Source of the DNA: Gordonibacter sp034932485
GTDB lineage: Bacteria > Actinomycetota > Coriobacteriia > Coriobacteriales > Eggerthellaceae
Direction of reading: 5' to 3'
Assembly (NCBI GenBank): GCA_034932485.1
Contig: JAYFOQ010000039.1
Coordinates: 1 to 28,719 of the forward strand
DNA length: 28,719 nucleotides
Shown: in pieces, positions 14,906-24,198 of the stretch
How the letters are laid out: each line of letters opens with the position of its first letter
Numbering within the stretch: position 1 is the first letter of the stretch
The notes under the pieces: generated by a model
What the model saw: only the letters and a program-made list of their open reading frames with translations
Told to the model about the DNA's origin: nothing
Database searches by the model: none
Position numbers and translations under genes: made by a program

Positions 14906-16882
14906 ATGGGTTTATCGCGTAAGCAGATTGTCATGCTAGCCGTCCTTATGTTCGGCACGTTCGTAACAATTCTGAACCAGACTGTCGTGGCACCTGCCCT
15001 GCCATCCATCATGGTCGAAATGAGCGTGGATGCCGCCACCGCACAGTGGCTTACCACCGGCTTTACGCTGGTGAATGCCATTATGATTCCCATCACGGCA
15101 TTCTTGACGGACCGTTTCACCACTAAGCGACTATTCCTTGTATCCATGATCATCTTCACGGCGGGCAGCGCGCTTTCCGGCTGGGGCCCCAACTTCAGCA
15201 TGCTGCTGCTCGGCCGCCTCATACAGGCCGCCGGTGCTGGCATCCTCATGCCTCTCGTGATGACCGTGCTTATGTGGACGTTCCCAATCGACAAGCGCGG
15301 TACAGCCATGGGTCTGTTCGGTATCGTCATCGCGTTCGCCCCGGCCGTCGGCCCCACCGTCGCGGGCATCATCATCGACCACTATACCTGGCATGACATG
15401 TTCTACCTCATCACAGCGCTGTCGGCCGTCGTAACGCTTATAGGCTTGTTCGCGCTGCAGAAGGGTGGCGAAACAAATAAGGATATCTCGCTGGACGTGC
15501 CATCGGTCATCCTATCATCGGTGGGATTCGGTGGCTTGTTGTACGGCCTGTCAACCATCGGCTCCTACGGCCTGCGTGCCGATGCCATCGCGGGCACGCT
15601 CGTGGGCGTGGTGGCGCTCGTGTTCTTCTTCCGCCGCCAGCTGAAGATGGAACACCCCATGCTACAGGTGCGCGTGCTGCAAAACCGCAAGTTCCTCATC
15701 GCCACCATCATCGGCATGCTCGTACAGGGCGCGCTGCTGGCTGCTGGCATCCTCGTACCCATCTACCTACAGTCGCTCATGGGCTACTCGGCCACCGTGT
15801 CGGGCCTCGTGCTGCTGCCGGGCGCCATCGTCATGGGCGCGATGGGCCCCATCGCTGGCCGCCTATTCGACAAACACGGGCCGCGCGCGCTCAGTATCAT
15901 CGGCATGGGTGTGCTAACACTCACTACGTTTTGCTTCGCCTTTCTCGGCACCGAAACGGGCCTGATCACGCTCACCCTCTTATACACGGTGCGCCTGTTC
16001 TCGCTGTCACTGGTCAACATGCCCATCACCACATGGGGTATGAACGCGCTCGACAACGAATTGGTGAACCACGGCACCTCAGTGAACAACACATTTCGCC
16101 AGGTAGCAGGCTCATTAGGTACCGCTATCATCGTATCCGCTTCCACCATCGCCACGAACGCGAGCTCGCGGGTGATGACCCCCACGCAGGCCAGCATCTT
16201 CGGCATTGACGTGGCGTTCGCCTTGGCTGGCGCGTTGTGCCTTATCGGCTTCATCATGGTGGTGATGCTGGTTAAGAACAAGCCAGGAGAGGCCGCCGCG
16301 CTTGACAAGGACAACGCGCGCCGCACGGTACTCGAGTCCATCATGAAGCGTGACGTGTTCACGCTGCCCGCAAACGCCACGGTGGCCGAAGCCATGCAGG
16401 TGCTCGTGGACAAGCACATCAGCGCCGCACCCCTCGTGGATGCGCAAGGGCAAGCCGTGGGCTTCGTGTCCGACGGCGACATCATGCGCTACTTATCGAA
16501 GCGCAGCACCATGATGATGGATCCGGTGGTCATGATCATGCAAACGGTAGATGCCGATGGCGACAACAAAGACTTCGCCCGCAAGCTCGACGAGCTTATG
16601 ACTATGCCAGCAAAGAGTATCGGTGCCCGGGGCATCATCGGCGTAGACATACACGCCGATCTCCCCGAGGTATGTCGCATACTGGGCGAGAACCACCTGA
16701 AGAAGGTCCCTGTGCTTGATGAGGGCCAGGTGGTGGGCGTAATCAACCGCTCTGACATCACCCACTACTCCATGGAGCAGTACCTGGCCGAGCGCGATGC
16801 GGTGGACGCCCCGGCGAAGCTCGAGCGCGCCGAGGAAGCCGCTGCGCTGCCCGACGACGAAGCGGTGGCATCGTCCATCTAG
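14906..16882 (+). CDS. MFS multidrug exporter (DHA2/EmrB type) fused to two CBS domains
   Basis: A 658-residue protein. Residues 1-456 are a 14-helix DHA2 (EmrB/QacA) proton-driven exporter with LTDRFTTKRLF (motif A, about 67-77), GRLIQAAGAGILMP (103-116) and FAPAVGPTVAG (motif C, 144-154). After a charged linker (457-475), residues about 479-532 form one CBS domain (ESIMKRDVFTLPANATVAEA then PLVDAQGQAVGFVSDGDIMRYL) and about 563-622 a second (LMTMPAKSIGARG then KVPVLDEGQVVGVINRSDI). CBS pairs usually bind adenine nucleotides and gate their host, so transport may be energy-sensed. The fusion is read directly in one uninterrupted frame. The start ATG follows GAAAGGAACAG. It diverges from a TetR gene. 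Confidence 0.92.
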   Translation: MGLSRKQIVMLAVLMFGTFVTILNQTVVAPALPSIMVEMSVDAATAQWLTTGFTLVNAIMIPITAFLTDRFTTKRLFLVSMIIFTAGSALSGWGPNFSMLLLGRLIQAAGAGILMPLVMTVLMWTFPIDKRGTAMGLFGIVIAFAPAVGPTVAGIIIDHYTWHDMFYLITALSAVVTLIGLFALQKGGETNKDISLDVPSVILSSVGFGGLLYGLSTIGSYGLRADAIAGTLVGVVALVFFFRRQLKMEHPMLQVRVLQNRKFLIATIIGMLVQGALLAAGILVPIYLQSLMGYSATVSGLVLLPGAIVMGAMGPIAGRLFDKHGPRALSIIGMGVLTLTTFCFAFLGTETGLITLTLLYTVRLFSLSLVNMPITTWGMNALDNELVNHGTSVNNTFRQVAGSLGTAIIVSASTIATNASSRVMTPTQASIFGIDVAFALAGALCLIGFIMVVMLVKNKPGEAAALDKDNARRTVLESIMKRDVFTLPANATVAEAMQVLVDKHISAAPLVDAQGQAVGFVSDGDIMRYLSKRSTMMMDPVVMIMQTVDADGDNKDFARKLDELMTMPAKSIGARGIIGVDIHADLPEVCRILGENHLKKVPVLDEGQVVGVINRSDITHYSMEQYLAERDAVDAPAKLERAEEAAALPDDEAVASSI

Positions 16883-16948
16883 TCAGACGATACAAGGTTC
16901 CCAACATCCAAGCGACGGCCCCTCAGCAGGCGGCCTGAGGCCCTCGGC

Positions 16949-18715
16949 CTACTCGGCGGCGCGTTTCAGCATCTCGCGGGCGTGAGCGAGCGACGTCTCG
17001 GTGGCATCGCCCGACAGCATGCGGGCGATCTCGGCGGGACGCTCGTCAACGGAGAGCTGACGCAGGTCGGTTTCGGGAAGGGCGTTCTCGTCACCGATAG
17101 CCTTGCGCACCACGTAGTGTACCTGCCCGCGCACGGCCACCTGCGCGAGGTGCGTGACGACGATCACCTGGTGCGTGCGCGCGAGGTCGGCCAGCACGTC
17201 GGCCAGGGCGACGGCGGTCGAGCCACCCACGCCGGCGTCCACCTCGTCGAACACGAGCGTGTCCACGTCGTCTACCTCGCCGAGCACCACCTTGACGGCC
17301 AGCATGACGCGGCTCACCTCGCCGCCCGATGCGATGCGTGCGAGCGGGCGCGCCTGCATGCCGGCACCGGGACGGAACAGGAACTCCACCGCCTGCGGGC
17401 CTACCTTCGTCCACTGCGCGCGTTCGAGGGGGCGCAGGTCGCACACGAGTTCGGCACCGCCCATTTCAAGGCGGCCCATCTGCGCCGTCACCGCCGCCGC
17501 GAAGCGCGGGGCGGCCTCGGCACGCGCGGCCGTCAACGCCGCAGCCGCGTCCGAGAGCGCGGACTCGGCCCGATCGACGTCTTGCTGCGCTATGCGTTCG
17601 CGCTCGGCAGTGTCATCCACAAGCGACACAAGGTCGGCGGCCTCGGCGCGGTGAGCCAGTACGTCTTCCATACGGGGGCCGTATGCACGCAGCAAACCCT
17701 GCAGCGCGCTCACGCGCTCCTGCTGTTGAGCGAGCACCTCAGGATCGAACTCCACGCCTTCGCGGTAATCGCACGTCTCACGCGCCATGTCTTCCAGCAC
17801 GTAACCGACCTCGCGCAGAGCATCGGCGAACTCGCCAAGCTTCGCATCGTAGCGCGCCGCCGTGTCGAGCGCCGAAACCGCGCTGCCCAGCGCATCAATG
17901 GCGCCTTCCTCACCCGCAAGCGCCTCGTGCGCCGCGTTCGCGGCGACGGCGAGTGCTTCGGCATGTTCCACGCGACCGAGCTCTTCCAGCAGCTCGTCGT
18001 ACTCACCCTCGTGCGGATCCACCGCGTCAATGCGCTGCAGCACGAAGCGCGCTTCGTCGAGCTTCGCGGATGACAAGGCACCCGCCTCGCGCACGTGCGC
18101 GAACTCGGCCGCGGCAGCTTGCGCGGCGACGAATGCAGCTTCGTAAACCGCGCGAGCCGCAGCTACCCTCTCCCCCGCCCATGCATCGAGCATGCGCACG
18201 TGTGCCGACGGCTTCATGAGCTGCTGATGTTCGTGCTGGCCGCACAAATCGATAGCCGGCAACACAAGGCGAGCCAACTCACCAACACTTGCCATACGCC
18301 CGTCGACAGACACGCGCGATCGTCCGTCAGCCGTTACCCGTCGCGAAACCACCATCTCGGCACCGGGGTCGGCGGCGGAATTGACACTCTGTTTCATGGT
18401 AGCAGAGGCTGCAGAAGCAGCTGGGGTATTCCCCCTTCCGACCTCGTCCCTTCTGAACCCACCCCTGTCGACCTCGTTTGCTACCTGCTCGCCTGAACCC
18501 GCAATGCCAAAGAATCGCCCCGACACTGTCAGTGCATCTTCTCCGTCACGCACAGCTTCTTTATCGGCACGCGAACCCATGAGCAGTTTCAAAGCCGAGA
18601 GTAGCGCTGTTTTGCCAGCACCCGTCTCGCCGGTAAGCACCGTCAAGCCGCGTGCGGGCAGCAGCGCCGCTCTGCGAATTAGCGCCAGGTTCTCAACCTG
18701 AATCTCATCGATCAT
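16949..18715 (-). CDS. recN: DNA repair protein RecN (SMC-like ATPase)
   Basis: A 588-residue protein of double-strand-break repair. Walker A GETGAGKT is at residues 29-36. The C-terminal half has the SMC-type signature ASGGEVSRVMLA followed by Walker B LVFDEVDAGVGG and the switch THLAQVAV. The middle is Ala/Glu-rich coiled coil, and the family motif CGQHEHQ (158-164) is present. The start at 18715 (MIDEIQVENL) follows GGAGAGG; a longer frame start at 18778 lacks a site. Compared with E. coli RecN, the N-terminal lobe carries about 25-30 extra Ser/Ala/Gly-rich residues between RF (68) and RRV (125). It converges on the MFS gene with a 66-base gap containing only a weak hairpin. Confidence 0.95.
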   Translation of the reverse strand: MIDEIQVENLALIRRAALLPARGLTVLTGETGAGKTALLSALKLLMGSRADKEAVRDGEDALTVSGRFFGIAGSGEQVANEVDRGGFRRDEVGRGNTPAASAASATMKQSVNSAADPGAEMVVSRRVTADGRSRVSVDGRMASVGELARLVLPAIDLCGQHEHQQLMKPSAHVRMLDAWAGERVAAARAVYEAAFVAAQAAAAEFAHVREAGALSSAKLDEARFVLQRIDAVDPHEGEYDELLEELGRVEHAEALAVAANAAHEALAGEEGAIDALGSAVSALDTAARYDAKLGEFADALREVGYVLEDMARETCDYREGVEFDPEVLAQQQERVSALQGLLRAYGPRMEDVLAHRAEAADLVSLVDDTAERERIAQQDVDRAESALSDAAAALTAARAEAAPRFAAAVTAQMGRLEMGGAELVCDLRPLERAQWTKVGPQAVEFLFRPGAGMQARPLARIASGGEVSRVMLAVKVVLGEVDDVDTLVFDEVDAGVGGSTAVALADVLADLARTHQVIVVTHLAQVAVRGQVHYVVRKAIGDENALPETDLRQLSVDERPAEIARMLSGDATETSLAHAREMLKRAAE

Positions 18716-18896
18716 CGCGCACCTCTCCTGCTTGCTTCTCTTTAAGGTACCCAAGTATACCAGCGACCTAGAACCCAATAAAGACGAAGGGAACTACCGC
18801 ATTTTCCTCGCAAGAAACCAGCACGTTTACAGCACGAAGCAAGCAAAATCCTCGAGGGCTAGACACAACAACATACAACTCAAACCGTATCTTCAC
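18716..18896. other. Spacer between recN and the LRR-protein gene
   Basis: A 181-base non-coding spacer on an all-minus-strand stretch. It contains the recN ribosome site (GGAGAGG). No clear terminator or promoter pair was identified. Confidence 0.3.
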
Positions 18897-20900
18897 CTAC
18901 AAGGCAAAACAATCCCGCACGTACGAGGCACCCTCAGCATTCAAACCTTCGGAAGAACGTTGTTTTTGTCGTTGATTCATAAGATAAATTACACAATCGG
19001 TACGATTGCAGGCGCGCAGTAGCTCGATTTGGCGATCGAACGTACGCTCGTCAATAAAACCTGCATCAACCAAAGCCGTAACCATAGCCCTGTCGCCGTC
19101 GCGCGCGATGCGCTGCAGAGTTTCCCCCTCGTGGCTACGCAGGTAAGCCACCAACACCTCGCGTACTCGACTAGACAGCCGATAAGGTACCGCAATCCGG
19201 TGGAGAACCGCACCTAACTTGTCGGGCAGATTTTTTCCCGAGCAGAGCAATTCGTCATAGCAGGAGAAATCAAACGGCACTCCATCAACCGCGGGTTCAC
19301 TGCAAAAGCAGGTAAGTAGCTGATCGGCCGACACATGTACGATTGATCCTGTGCGCTCAAAACGACACACCGCATATTCAAAGCTGCCGTCTCCCACAGA
19401 ACGCACACTCGCAGGAATTGAGACAGGAGCCTCTAGTGTGCGCGAACAAAAACAGTGAGAACCAATGCGCTGCAACCCTTCGGGCAACACCAAGCGCTTT
19501 ACTCCCCGGCAAAAGTTGTCACGCTCAATTGTGTGCACCGTATCGGGCACGACGAGCGTAGCGGGCGCATACGGCAACGCACGCACACCGATGCGAACGA
19601 GTGGTTGGCCCTGCACTTCATGCGGCAACGTCAGCAATTCAGACGATGGCACGGCGTTCTCATCACCAGCAAGAGGAGCCGCTATTTCTAGCCCTTGCAA
19701 GGCAGCGGCCCGTAGCGCCGCCGCCTGTGCAAAACGTCGCGACACCGATGCGGGAGCCGGCGGCCCCGCAACAAGTACTGCACCCTCATCATCGAAGTCG
19801 TACCAGCAGCCCTCCTGTTCAACCGCCCGCGTGCCCGCCAAGCGCACCCCGCGCGCCGCCAAAGGCCGTCGTACCGCTGCATCATCCGGGCAAAGCCATA
19901 CGGCATCGTCCCACGCCTTCGCATCAACACTTGTCAACGACGAGGGACAACGTACCACCGAGGGAGGTTCGCACCCAAGTGCAAACGCCGCATCGGTTAT
20001 GCGTTCAATACCTGCAGGTAAATCGACCTGAGCGTCATAGGGAGAAGCCAGAAACAGCAAGCGTCTGCCCTCATCGTCGAACAGGCTACCTTCCCGTGCC
20101 TCGTAGCGAGCATTGCCCCGTTCAACCGAAAATTCACGACGTGCCAAACGAGGTGACACCCCCGCCACATCGCAAGGCTGTTCACCGAGAGTGCACACGT
20201 TACGGTCCAAATGAATATGCTGGGCAGAAAGCACCGAAAACGCACCAGTCGCAATGCTCGCAACGGTATCGGGAACCACCAGCAGTCGCACGCCTACGCC
20301 CTGCACTAATCGACGTGCGAAGGCCTCTGCCGCGATGCGCACCACGGGAATGCCATCCACATAAGCGGGCAGCGCTACAACCAATCCATCGGAACTTCCC
20401 AGCGCCGCCGAAAACATGCGAAGATCAAACTTAGTCAGTGCATAACCATCAGCATCCTGCCGTACACCAAGGGCATCACGAAGATCGATATCAATACTCG
20501 ATGGCAACGCCGTCCGTTCAAAATTACCAGTGCGACCTTCTACCGCGTGACGAATCAGCCTTTCTCGGGTTTCGTCCGTAATTCCCATACCCAGAGATCC
20601 CACCACGAGCAAATCGCCATCGGTACCAAGAAACGCGTTCGTATCATCAGCCACATCAGCTTGTTCGCCATCAGAATTTTCGTGCATTTCCCTTGCGGAA
20701 ACCGCAAAAGATTCCCCTCGAGGAACCCAGGCTTCATAGGCAGGCAACTGCGGCGACCAGACTTCGCCGGCGGCCGCTTGCGCCGCCCTGATCACGTGAA
20801 CTTCATTTGCTCTCAAGTGTGGCATATTTTTGATCACTTGATCAATAATTTTTTCGATTGTTGCTTTATTCTCTTTAAATACCAGCGCGTTAGAGTTCAT
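18897..20900 (-). CDS. Cytoplasmic BspA-like leucine-rich-repeat protein
   Basis: A 667-residue protein without signal peptide or membrane segment. BspA-type (LRR_5) repeats of the form VVPDTVxxIxxxAF are seen at about 206-222 (LLVVPDTVASIATGAF), 291-306 (VDLPAGIERITDAAF), 448-464 (LVVPDTVHTIERDNF), 469-484 (LVLPEGLQRIGSHCF) and 492-507 (VSIPASVRSVGDGSF). The last roughly 110 residues are helical, with an ankyrin-like run (LQRIARDGDRAMVTALVDAGFID). The start ATG at 20900 is preferred over an in-frame TTG seven codons earlier because AGGAGG lies between them. It diverges from the vWA/MoxR gene pair with only 158 bases between starts, implying related function. BspA repeats are usually on surface proteins, so a cytoplasmic form is unusual. 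Function is unknown. Confidence 0.75.
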   Translation of the reverse strand: MNSNALVFKENKATIEKIIDQVIKNMPHLRANEVHVIRAAQAAAGEVWSPQLPAYEAWVPRGESFAVSAREMHENSDGEQADVADDTNAFLGTDGDLLVVGSLGMGITDETRERLIRHAVEGRTGNFERTALPSSIDIDLRDALGVRQDADGYALTKFDLRMFSAALGSSDGLVVALPAYVDGIPVVRIAAEAFARRLVQGVGVRLLVVPDTVASIATGAFSVLSAQHIHLDRNVCTLGEQPCDVAGVSPRLARREFSVERGNARYEAREGSLFDDEGRRLLFLASPYDAQVDLPAGIERITDAAFALGCEPPSVVRCPSSLTSVDAKAWDDAVWLCPDDAAVRRPLAARGVRLAGTRAVEQEGCWYDFDDEGAVLVAGPPAPASVSRRFAQAAALRAAALQGLEIAAPLAGDENAVPSSELLTLPHEVQGQPLVRIGVRALPYAPATLVVPDTVHTIERDNFCRGVKRLVLPEGLQRIGSHCFCSRTLEAPVSIPASVRSVGDGSFEYAVCRFERTGSIVHVSADQLLTCFCSEPAVDGVPFDFSCYDELLCSGKNLPDKLGAVLHRIAVPYRLSSRVREVLVAYLRSHEGETLQRIARDGDRAMVTALVDAGFIDERTFDRQIELLRACNRTDCVIYLMNQRQKQRSSEGLNAEGASYVRDCFAL

Positions 20901-20942
20901 ATATTTTGTGCCTCCTGTCAAAACATATCATCAAGCACCTGG

Positions 20943-20971
20943 TTTACCGCACGTTTCCCCCATGCTACACT
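20943..20971 (+). promoter_or_regulatory. Promoter of the vWA-MoxR operon
   Basis: TTTACC (20943-20948) and TACACT (20966-20971) are separated by 17 bases, 4/6 matches each to the -35 and -10 consensus. The predicted start is about 80 bases before the vWA gene. It lies in the short divergent spacer shared with the LRR gene. Confidence 0.5.
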
Positions 20972-21058
20972 GCCCGTAGCGGCAAAGGCAAGCGCCAAGG
21001 AGAAAACGGATATCCCTTCTTTTTTGCATGCCCCACCGTACGCCCTGAAGGAGTTGAT

Positions 21059-22591
21059 ATGGCCGACGAAGCTGTCGAGCCGCTTGCCCGCCAAGCCCTC
21101 GACCTTACGAAGAACACCCTTCTCGTGAACCTGCGGTTCATGAATGCTGCATTCGCGCGCCTTCGCCCCCTACCCACACCTCACGCCGACTTCGCAACCG
21201 ACGGAACGTTCTTCCGCTACGATCCCCTCACCCTTGCCCGTGCCTACGCGACAGAACCTACATCCGTAGCGCGCACATATTTACACATAGTGCTCCATAA
21301 CGTATTTCTACACCTCTATCCCAACACACACGTTGATACACTACGTTGGGATACCGCTTGCGATCTGGTGGTTGAACACGTCATAACCGAGTTAGACCTT
21401 CCTGTTAGCCGCACAACCCGCGCGCAAGCGCAACGACCCGCACTCGCCCTCCTCGATGGCGCGCTTTCGCTGATTACCGCCGAGACCGTCTATCGTTATT
21501 TATGCGACGAGATGCCCAACGATGCAGAAGTCGTTCGCTTGCGTGAACCGTTTTACACCGACGATCACGAACCGTGGCATCGCATGGTCGCAGCCGCAGC
21601 CGCAGCCCACAACACCCACCCTCAAGAAACGCAGCGATCCGTTGAGCCATCCCCCCAAACGCCCACAGCGGCCGTCGGTCCCAGCAATAATGGCACCGAC
21701 GTCGACCTGCCGCCCGAAGCCCAAAACGCACAGCGCAGTCACGCCTCTCAACGAGGCATGGCACCCGAAAACATCGAAACAAAGCAGGCACCTCAAAATG
21801 CCGCGCCCTCCGTGGGAAAACGTTTCGCTGATACCGTGAACCTGGATCGCTCGCGCGAACAATGGAAGAATGCTGCTCTTGAAACGGGTATTCAGCTAGA
21901 TTCCTATGTGCAGCTTTGGGGCATAAAGGGCGCGAACCTGACCATGAACCTAAAAGCCGTCACCCGCGAGAAGCAGGACTATCGAGAGTTTCTGCGCAAA
22001 TTCGCTCATAGGGGCGAACATATTCGCGTTAACGATGATGAGTTTGACTACGTATATTATTGTTACGGCCTTGAACACTACGGAAACCTACCGCTCATCG
22101 AGCCTCTTGAATATGTCGAGGAGAAACGTATTCGCGATTTCGTCATAGCCATTGACACCTCAGCCTCGACAAAAGACGGTCTTGTGCGCCATTTTGTTGA
22201 GAAAACCTACACCATACTGGCTGACGAGACTAGTTTTTTCGCCGACATGAACGTACTTATCGTGCAATGCGATGCCGCTGTCACTCACGTGGCACGCATA
22301 ACCAACCTACGCGACCTAGAGGACTATCTCGATCACGTTGAAATTAAAGGCCTCGGAGGCACCGATTTCCGCCCCGTGTTCGCTTTCGTAGATGATGCTC
22401 TTCACCGCGGTGATCTGCGAAAATTGGGTGGTCTCATCTATTTCACCGACGGGTTTGGCACCTATCCCGCCCGCAAACCCGATTACGACACCGCATTCGT
22501 CTTTGTAGACGATACCTCGGCTGCGGCCGCCATGGTGCCTTCATGGGCCATGAAGGTTGCTCTTAGTGAAACCATTGAGCTGGAAGACTGA
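21059..22591 (+). CDS. vWA-like (DUF2201-type) protein, partner of MoxR ATPase
   Basis: A 510-residue protein. The C-terminal vWA-like domain (about 357-510) has an intact metal-ion-dependent adhesion site: DTSAS (Asp366, Ser368, Ser370), Thr435 in GGTDFRP and Asp464 in YFTDG. The N-terminal part (about 15-150) resembles the putative metallopeptidase domain of DUF2201 proteins, but the expected HExxH reads HIVLH (76-80), so the catalytic Glu is missing. A low-complexity Pro/Gln/Ala linker (about 183-250) joins the halves. The start ATG at 21059 follows AAGGAG. Twelve bases separate it from the MoxR-type ATPase, so they form an operon. MoxR/vWA pairs act as ATP-driven chaperone or remodelling machines; the client here is unknown. 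Confidence 0.82.
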   Translation: MADEAVEPLARQALDLTKNTLLVNLRFMNAAFARLRPLPTPHADFATDGTFFRYDPLTLARAYATEPTSVARTYLHIVLHNVFLHLYPNTHVDTLRWDTACDLVVEHVITELDLPVSRTTRAQAQRPALALLDGALSLITAETVYRYLCDEMPNDAEVVRLREPFYTDDHEPWHRMVAAAAAAHNTHPQETQRSVEPSPQTPTAAVGPSNNGTDVDLPPEAQNAQRSHASQRGMAPENIETKQAPQNAAPSVGKRFADTVNLDRSREQWKNAALETGIQLDSYVQLWGIKGANLTMNLKAVTREKQDYREFLRKFAHRGEHIRVNDDEFDYVYYCYGLEHYGNLPLIEPLEYVEEKRIRDFVIAIDTSASTKDGLVRHFVEKTYTILADETSFFADMNVLIVQCDAAVTHVARITNLRDLEDYLDHVEIKGLGGTDFRPVFAFVDDALHRGDLRKLGGLIYFTDGFGTYPARKPDYDTAFVFVDDTSAAAAMVPSWAMKVALSETIELED

Positions 22592-22604
22592 AAGGAATCC
22601 CGCC

Positions 22605-24125
22605 ATGAATATTCGTGAAGCAAAAGAACAAATTAAGAATGCTATGCGTGCTTACTTCTCGAAAGATGCGTTCGGAAACTACCGCCTGCCCACCTCACGC
22701 CAGCGCCCCGTATTTCTGCTGGGAGCCCCCGGTATCGGCAAAACAGCCATCATGGAGCAGATTGCCCAAGAGTTGGAAGTAGGCTTTGTATCATACTCGA
22801 TGACACACCACACCCGACAAAGCGCACTCGGCCTTCCCTTCATTGCGAAGAAGACCTACGACGGCGTGGAATACGATGTCTCGGAGTACACCATGAGCGA
22901 GATTATCGCCGCCGTATACGACGCGATGGAGGCAACCGAACATCGAGAGGGCATTCTCTTTCTCGATGAGATCAACTGCGTATCCGAAACACTTACGCCC
23001 GCCATGCTACAGTTTCTTCAATACAAAGTGTTTGGGCGACATCGCGTACCCGACGGATGGATTGTCGTTACTGCAGGCAACCCACCCGAGTACAATCGCA
23101 CCGCACACGACTTCGACATGGCTACCTGGGATCGCCTCAAGCGTATCGATGTAGAGCCCGACTTTGCTGCCTGGCGCGACTACGCCATTGAAACAGGAGC
23201 TCATCCCGCAGTACTTACCTACCTCGATATCGAACGCGGACACTTCTACAGCTTGGAAACTACCGTAGACGGCAAGTCGTTCGTTACCGCGCGCGGCTGG
23301 GACGATCTGTCGGCCATGATTAAGCTTTACGAAGAACAAGGTTTAGGGGTGGACGAACTACTGGTAAGCCAGTACGTACAGGACGCACACATTGCCAAAC
23401 GATTTAGTGTGTATTACGACCTATTCTCGAAGTACCGCTCCGATTATCAGATTGACCGCATTTTGACAGGCTCGGTTGAAGAAGAAGTCTTAGAACGGGC
23501 TCGCGGGGCTGCCTTCGATGAGCGCGTGGCCCTTATGGGTCTCATTACCGATGCACTGGGTGGCCACCTGCGCGATACCGTACGAGAAGAACGCGCCATA
23601 GCCTTCATGCATGGACGCCTTGCGGCAATGAGGGACACCCTCACTCAAAACGACGTGGATACCACCAATGTGTTACCGCTATTACGTACCGAAGTTGCCG
23701 ATATTCAACGTCGCTTGGGAACAGAACGCGCATCCGGCCTCCTAACCGACGAAAAGTACGTTGCTTACGAACGCATGCTTGCACTGCTCGACGTTGCCTT
23801 GCGCTCCGACGCCTCAGGTGACGTTCTCTTCGCTCGGGTCAAAGAACTGTTTGCATCGGCTGTTGATTCACTAGGCACTCAGATATCTGCCACCGCCACC
23901 GCCCTCGACAACGCCTTCCGTTTCGTAGAAGACGCCTTCGGCGAAGGGCAAGAGATGCTCTTGCTTATAACCGATCTCTCCGCCAACCGCTATGGTATGG
24001 CGTTCATCAACGACCATGGTTGCGAGCGCTATTTCGCCCACAACGAAAACCTGTTGTTTCAAGAACGAGGTGACGACCTCGCGGACCGCATCAATCGCCT
24101 AGATCTGAGTGGCAACCCCTCCTAG
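22605..24125 (+). CDS. MoxR-type AAA+ ATPase
   Basis: A 506-residue AAA+ protein. The N-terminal ATPase domain has Walker A GAPGIGKT (40-47) and Walker B ILFLDE (117-122), followed by INCVSETLTPAMLQFLQ, the MoxR-branch pattern where sensor and arm residues contact the substrate. AGNPPEYNR (sensor 1 region) follows. The C-terminal half (about 270-506) is helical and longer than in the small MoxR proteins, with no further domain recognised. Start ATG at 22605 follows AAAGGA at 22591-22596. It is co-transcribed with the vWA-like gene and would drive its remodelling. It is followed by a parS-bearing palindrome and converges with the merR gene. Confidence 0.86.
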   Translation: MNIREAKEQIKNAMRAYFSKDAFGNYRLPTSRQRPVFLLGAPGIGKTAIMEQIAQELEVGFVSYSMTHHTRQSALGLPFIAKKTYDGVEYDVSEYTMSEIIAAVYDAMEATEHREGILFLDEINCVSETLTPAMLQFLQYKVFGRHRVPDGWIVVTAGNPPEYNRTAHDFDMATWDRLKRIDVEPDFAAWRDYAIETGAHPAVLTYLDIERGHFYSLETTVDGKSFVTARGWDDLSAMIKLYEEQGLGVDELLVSQYVQDAHIAKRFSVYYDLFSKYRSDYQIDRILTGSVEEEVLERARGAAFDERVALMGLITDALGGHLRDTVREERAIAFMHGRLAAMRDTLTQNDVDTTNVLPLLRTEVADIQRRLGTERASGLLTDEKYVAYERMLALLDVALRSDASGDVLFARVKELFASAVDSLGTQISATATALDNAFRFVEDAFGEGQEMLLLITDLSANRYGMAFINDHGCERYFAHNENLLFQERGDDLADRINRLDLSGNPS

Positions 24126-24198
24126 ACCAACATCGTACGTCCACTTTTACGCGAGCGAGTGCTGCCTATAAAGCGCTCACAAATAGAACGATCGCAAA

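Noticed and set aside
16917..16942. Hairpin between MFS-CBS gene and recN as a bidirectional terminator
   Set aside because: Only about 6 bp of continuous stem (CCTCAG/CTGAGG) with a bulge and no T-run; too weak to call.
16982..18219. Plus-strand frames of 363 and 296 residues opposite recN
   Set aside because: Both are antisense to confirmed recN and have low-complexity Arg/Ala/His composition with no family motif.
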